The notes under the pieces are model-generated. The model made no database searches. It was not told the DNA's origin and was given only the letters and a program-made list of their open reading frames with translations. Of a stretch of 64,000 nucleotides of DNA, positions 62,291 through 64,000 are shown one piece after another. Origin of the DNA: Accumulibacter sp. (lineage in GTDB: Bacteria; Pseudomonadota; Gammaproteobacteria; Burkholderiales; Rhodocyclaceae); assembly GCF_036625195.1 (NCBI RefSeq), contig NZ_JAZKUG010000001.1, forward strand, positions 1,984,001-2,048,000, written 5' to 3'. Position numbers and translations under genes: made by a program. Position 1 is the first letter of the stretch; each line of letters opens with the position of its first letter.

Positions 62291-64000
62291 ATGCACATGA
62301 ATGCTTCCATCGTCTCCAGATTCCTTAATTCAGGCCTGCCGCTGCTCGCCACGTTGCGCGAGTATCGCCTGGCCTGGCTGAGCAAGGATTCGATCGCCGG
62401 TCTTTCCGCCTGCATCGTCTCGATTCCCTCAGTGATCGCCTACGCCGAACTCGTGCACCTGCCGCCGATCGCCGGCCTCTATGCGGCGCTGGCGGCGGCG
62501 ATCGGCTATGCGCTGTTTTCCAGTTCGCGGCACGTCATCGCCGGACCGGATGCGGCAATCGGTCTGCTCGCCGGCTCGGCGATCCTGCCGCTCGCCGGTG
62601 GCGATCCGGCACGCATCGTCGTTCTGGCGGCGATCCTCGGTGTCCTGTCGGGATGCGTCCTGCTGCTTGCCGCCCGGCTGAAGCTCGGGGTCATCGCCGA
62701 CCTGCTGTCGAGACCGGTTCTCATCGGCTATCTGAACGGGGCGTCGCTGGTCCTCATCGCCACCCAGTTGGGCAAGATGTTCGGCATCAAGACCGAAGGC
62801 GAGGAGTTCTTCGAGATCGTCTTCACGGTCATCGAGAAGCTGCCGCAGACGCAGGTTCCCACCTTCATTCTCGGCGTGCTGCTGGTTCTCCTGCTGGTCG
62901 GGCTGGCGCGCTGGGCGCCACGGATTCCCGGCGCGCTGGCGGTGTGTGCGGTGGCGATCGTCGCCACCTTTCTTTTCGATCTCGGCAGCTACGGCATCGC
63001 TCTGGTCGGCGCCGTGCCTTCGGGCGTGCCGAGCCTGACGATTCCCGGCGTGCGCTGGGCAGACCTCGCGGCGCTGGTGCCGGCGGCGGTGGCGATTGCC
63101 TTTCTCGCCTTTTCGGACGGTATCCTGCTGGCGCAGACCTTTGCCGAAAAGAACGGCTACGAGGTGCGGCCGAATCGCGAGCTCGTCGCCCTCGGTTCGG
63201 CGAACATCCTCGCCGGTCTCTGGCAGGGCTTTCCGGTTTCCGCCAGCCAGTCGCGGACCTCGATCGTCGATTCGGCCGGCGGTCGGACACAGGTGGCGCA
63301 GCTGATCCTGGCGATTGGGCTGCTGCTGTTCCTCTTTTTCCTCACCGGGCTGATCGCCCTGCTGCCGAAGGTCGCGCTGGGAGCGATCCTGATCGTCACC
63401 GCGATCGGCATGCTGGAACTGGCCTCGCTGCGCGGCCTGTACCGGGTCGATCGGGTCGAGTGCGGCATCGCGATGGGCGTGACGCTGGCGATCCTGATCG
63501 CCGGCGTCGTACCGGGGATCATCCTTGGACTGTTGCTGTCGCTGATTTCGGTTCTTGTCGAGATCTCGCGACCCGACGACGCAGTGCTGCGCCGGCGTCT
63601 CATCGACGGCAAGTTCCATGATTGCCGGGACGACGAGGAGGGTGTGGAAAGCGTGCCCGGGCTGCTGGTCTACCGACTCTACGCGCCGCTGATGTTCGCC
63701 AACGCCCGGCATGTCATGAACCGCATCCGGACCCTGGTCGATGCGGCCGACGCGCCGGTGCGCTGGCTGGTCATCGACGCACAGGCGATCCACGACATGG
63801 ACGTGACCGCTGCCCAGCGCTTCGCCGAGCTGCACCGCGAACTCGCCGACGAGGGGGTTGACGTCAAGATCGCCGATGCCCCGCGGCCCTTCCTCGAGGA
63901 ACTGGCCAAGGTCGGTCTTTCAGAAGAGATCGGCAAGATGGATTTCTTCGTTTCGGTCGGGAAAGCGGCCGAGGCGTTCACGCGGCAGCATGGCGATGCC
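62291..64000 (+). CDS. SulP-family anion transporter with STAS domain (partial, 3' end outside window)
   Basis: Inner-membrane anion permease, 570 codons within the window and no stop. It begins MHMNASIVSRFLNS, then the SulP helices with DSIAGLSACIVSIPSVIAYA, PPIAGLYAALAAAIGYALF and SSSRHVIAGPDAAIGLLAG, ending at a C-terminal STAS domain (about residue 460 on: RLYAPLMFANARHVMNRI, VIDAQAIHDMDVTA). The substrate (sulfate, bicarbonate or dicarboxylate) is not clear. Start ATG 62291 has no strong Shine-Dalgarno; ATG 62297 is equally possible. Confidence 0.85.
   Translation, partial: MHMNASIVSRFLNSGLPLLATLREYRLAWLSKDSIAGLSACIVSIPSVIAYAELVHLPPIAGLYAALAAAIGYALFSSSRHVIAGPDAAIGLLAGSAILPLAGGDPARIVVLAAILGVLSGCVLLLAARLKLGVIADLLSRPVLIGYLNGASLVLIATQLGKMFGIKTEGEEFFEIVFTVIEKLPQTQVPTFILGVLLVLLLVGLARWAPRIPGALAVCAVAIVATFLFDLGSYGIALVGAVPSGVPSLTIPGVRWADLAALVPAAVAIAFLAFSDGILLAQTFAEKNGYEVRPNRELVALGSANILAGLWQGFPVSASQSRTSIVDSAGGRTQVAQLILAIGLLLFLFFLTGLIALLPKVALGAILIVTAIGMLELASLRGLYRVDRVECGIAMGVTLAILIAGVVPGIILGLLLSLISVLVEISRPDDAVLRRRLIDGKFHDCRDDEEGVESVPGLLVYRLYAPLMFANARHVMNRIRTLVDAADAPVRWLVIDAQAIHDMDVTAAQRFAELHRELADEGVDVKIADAPRPFLEELAKVGLSEEIGKMDFFVSVGKAAEAFTRQHGDA

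Overview
The window looks like chromosome from a high-GC betaproteobacterium, most likely a Rhodocyclales/Candidatus Accumulibacter-like organism. This is inferred from gene content: the betaproteobacterial small families DUF3567 and DUF3460 next to clpB, a PEP-CTERM/exosortase-associated polysaccharide locus (TIGR03013-type sugar transferase plus prsK-prsR-prsT), hpnD-hpnE squalene/hopanoid genes, and a CYTH-CHAD protein of the kind linked to polyphosphate. No rRNA, tRNA, insertion sequence or CRISPR array was recognised. Genes are densely packed, with many 1-4 bp start/stop overlaps.

Layout. 1-555: 5' part of purL (minus strand, cut by the window edge). 910-11229: one tightly coupled type I restriction-modification operon, hsdM-hsdS-three accessory genes-hsdR-YgjP-like metallopeptidase. 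The accessory genes are a nucleotidyltransferase-like protein, an unknown protein, and a stand-alone protein resembling the C-terminal (Panacea/SocA-like) domain of the antitoxin DarG. This is the accessory region of the window and holds its most interesting signal. 11551-20412: housekeeping and envelope genes: bifunctional NAD(P)HX repair enzyme, DMT permease, PfkB-type sugar-phosphate kinase, a PmrAB-like two-component system divergent from an eptA-type phosphoethanolamine transferase behind a PmrA-box-like direct repeat, a patatin-like protein with altered motifs, and a HIT protein.

20585-33564: exopolysaccharide region: a small membrane protein, an O-antigen-ligase-like polymerase behind a strong sigma70-type promoter, the PEP-CTERM-type sugar transferase, prsK/prsR/prsT, and a TviB/TviC-like pair making UDP-HexNAcA precursors. 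33564-41245: lytic transglycosylase, trypsin-like protease, YoaA/DinG helicase, an ATP-grasp-like protein and the molybdenum-cofactor genes mobB-moeA-moaD-moaE. 41703-43428: beta-carbonic anhydrase divergent from a CbbR/LysR-type regulator, followed by a DUF1254 lipoprotein.

45401-64000: clpB behind a near-consensus sigma32 promoter, DUF3567 and DUF3460 proteins, a Pat/PatZ-type protein acetyltransferase, OsmC, tRNA 2-selenouridine synthase, tesA overlapping head-to-head with a YbbA-type ABC ATPase, hpnE-hpnD, a second QseBC/PmrAB-like two-component system, the CYTH-CHAD protein, mgtE, and a SulP transporter cut by the window end. All family assignments come from reading motifs and layout; no database search was run.
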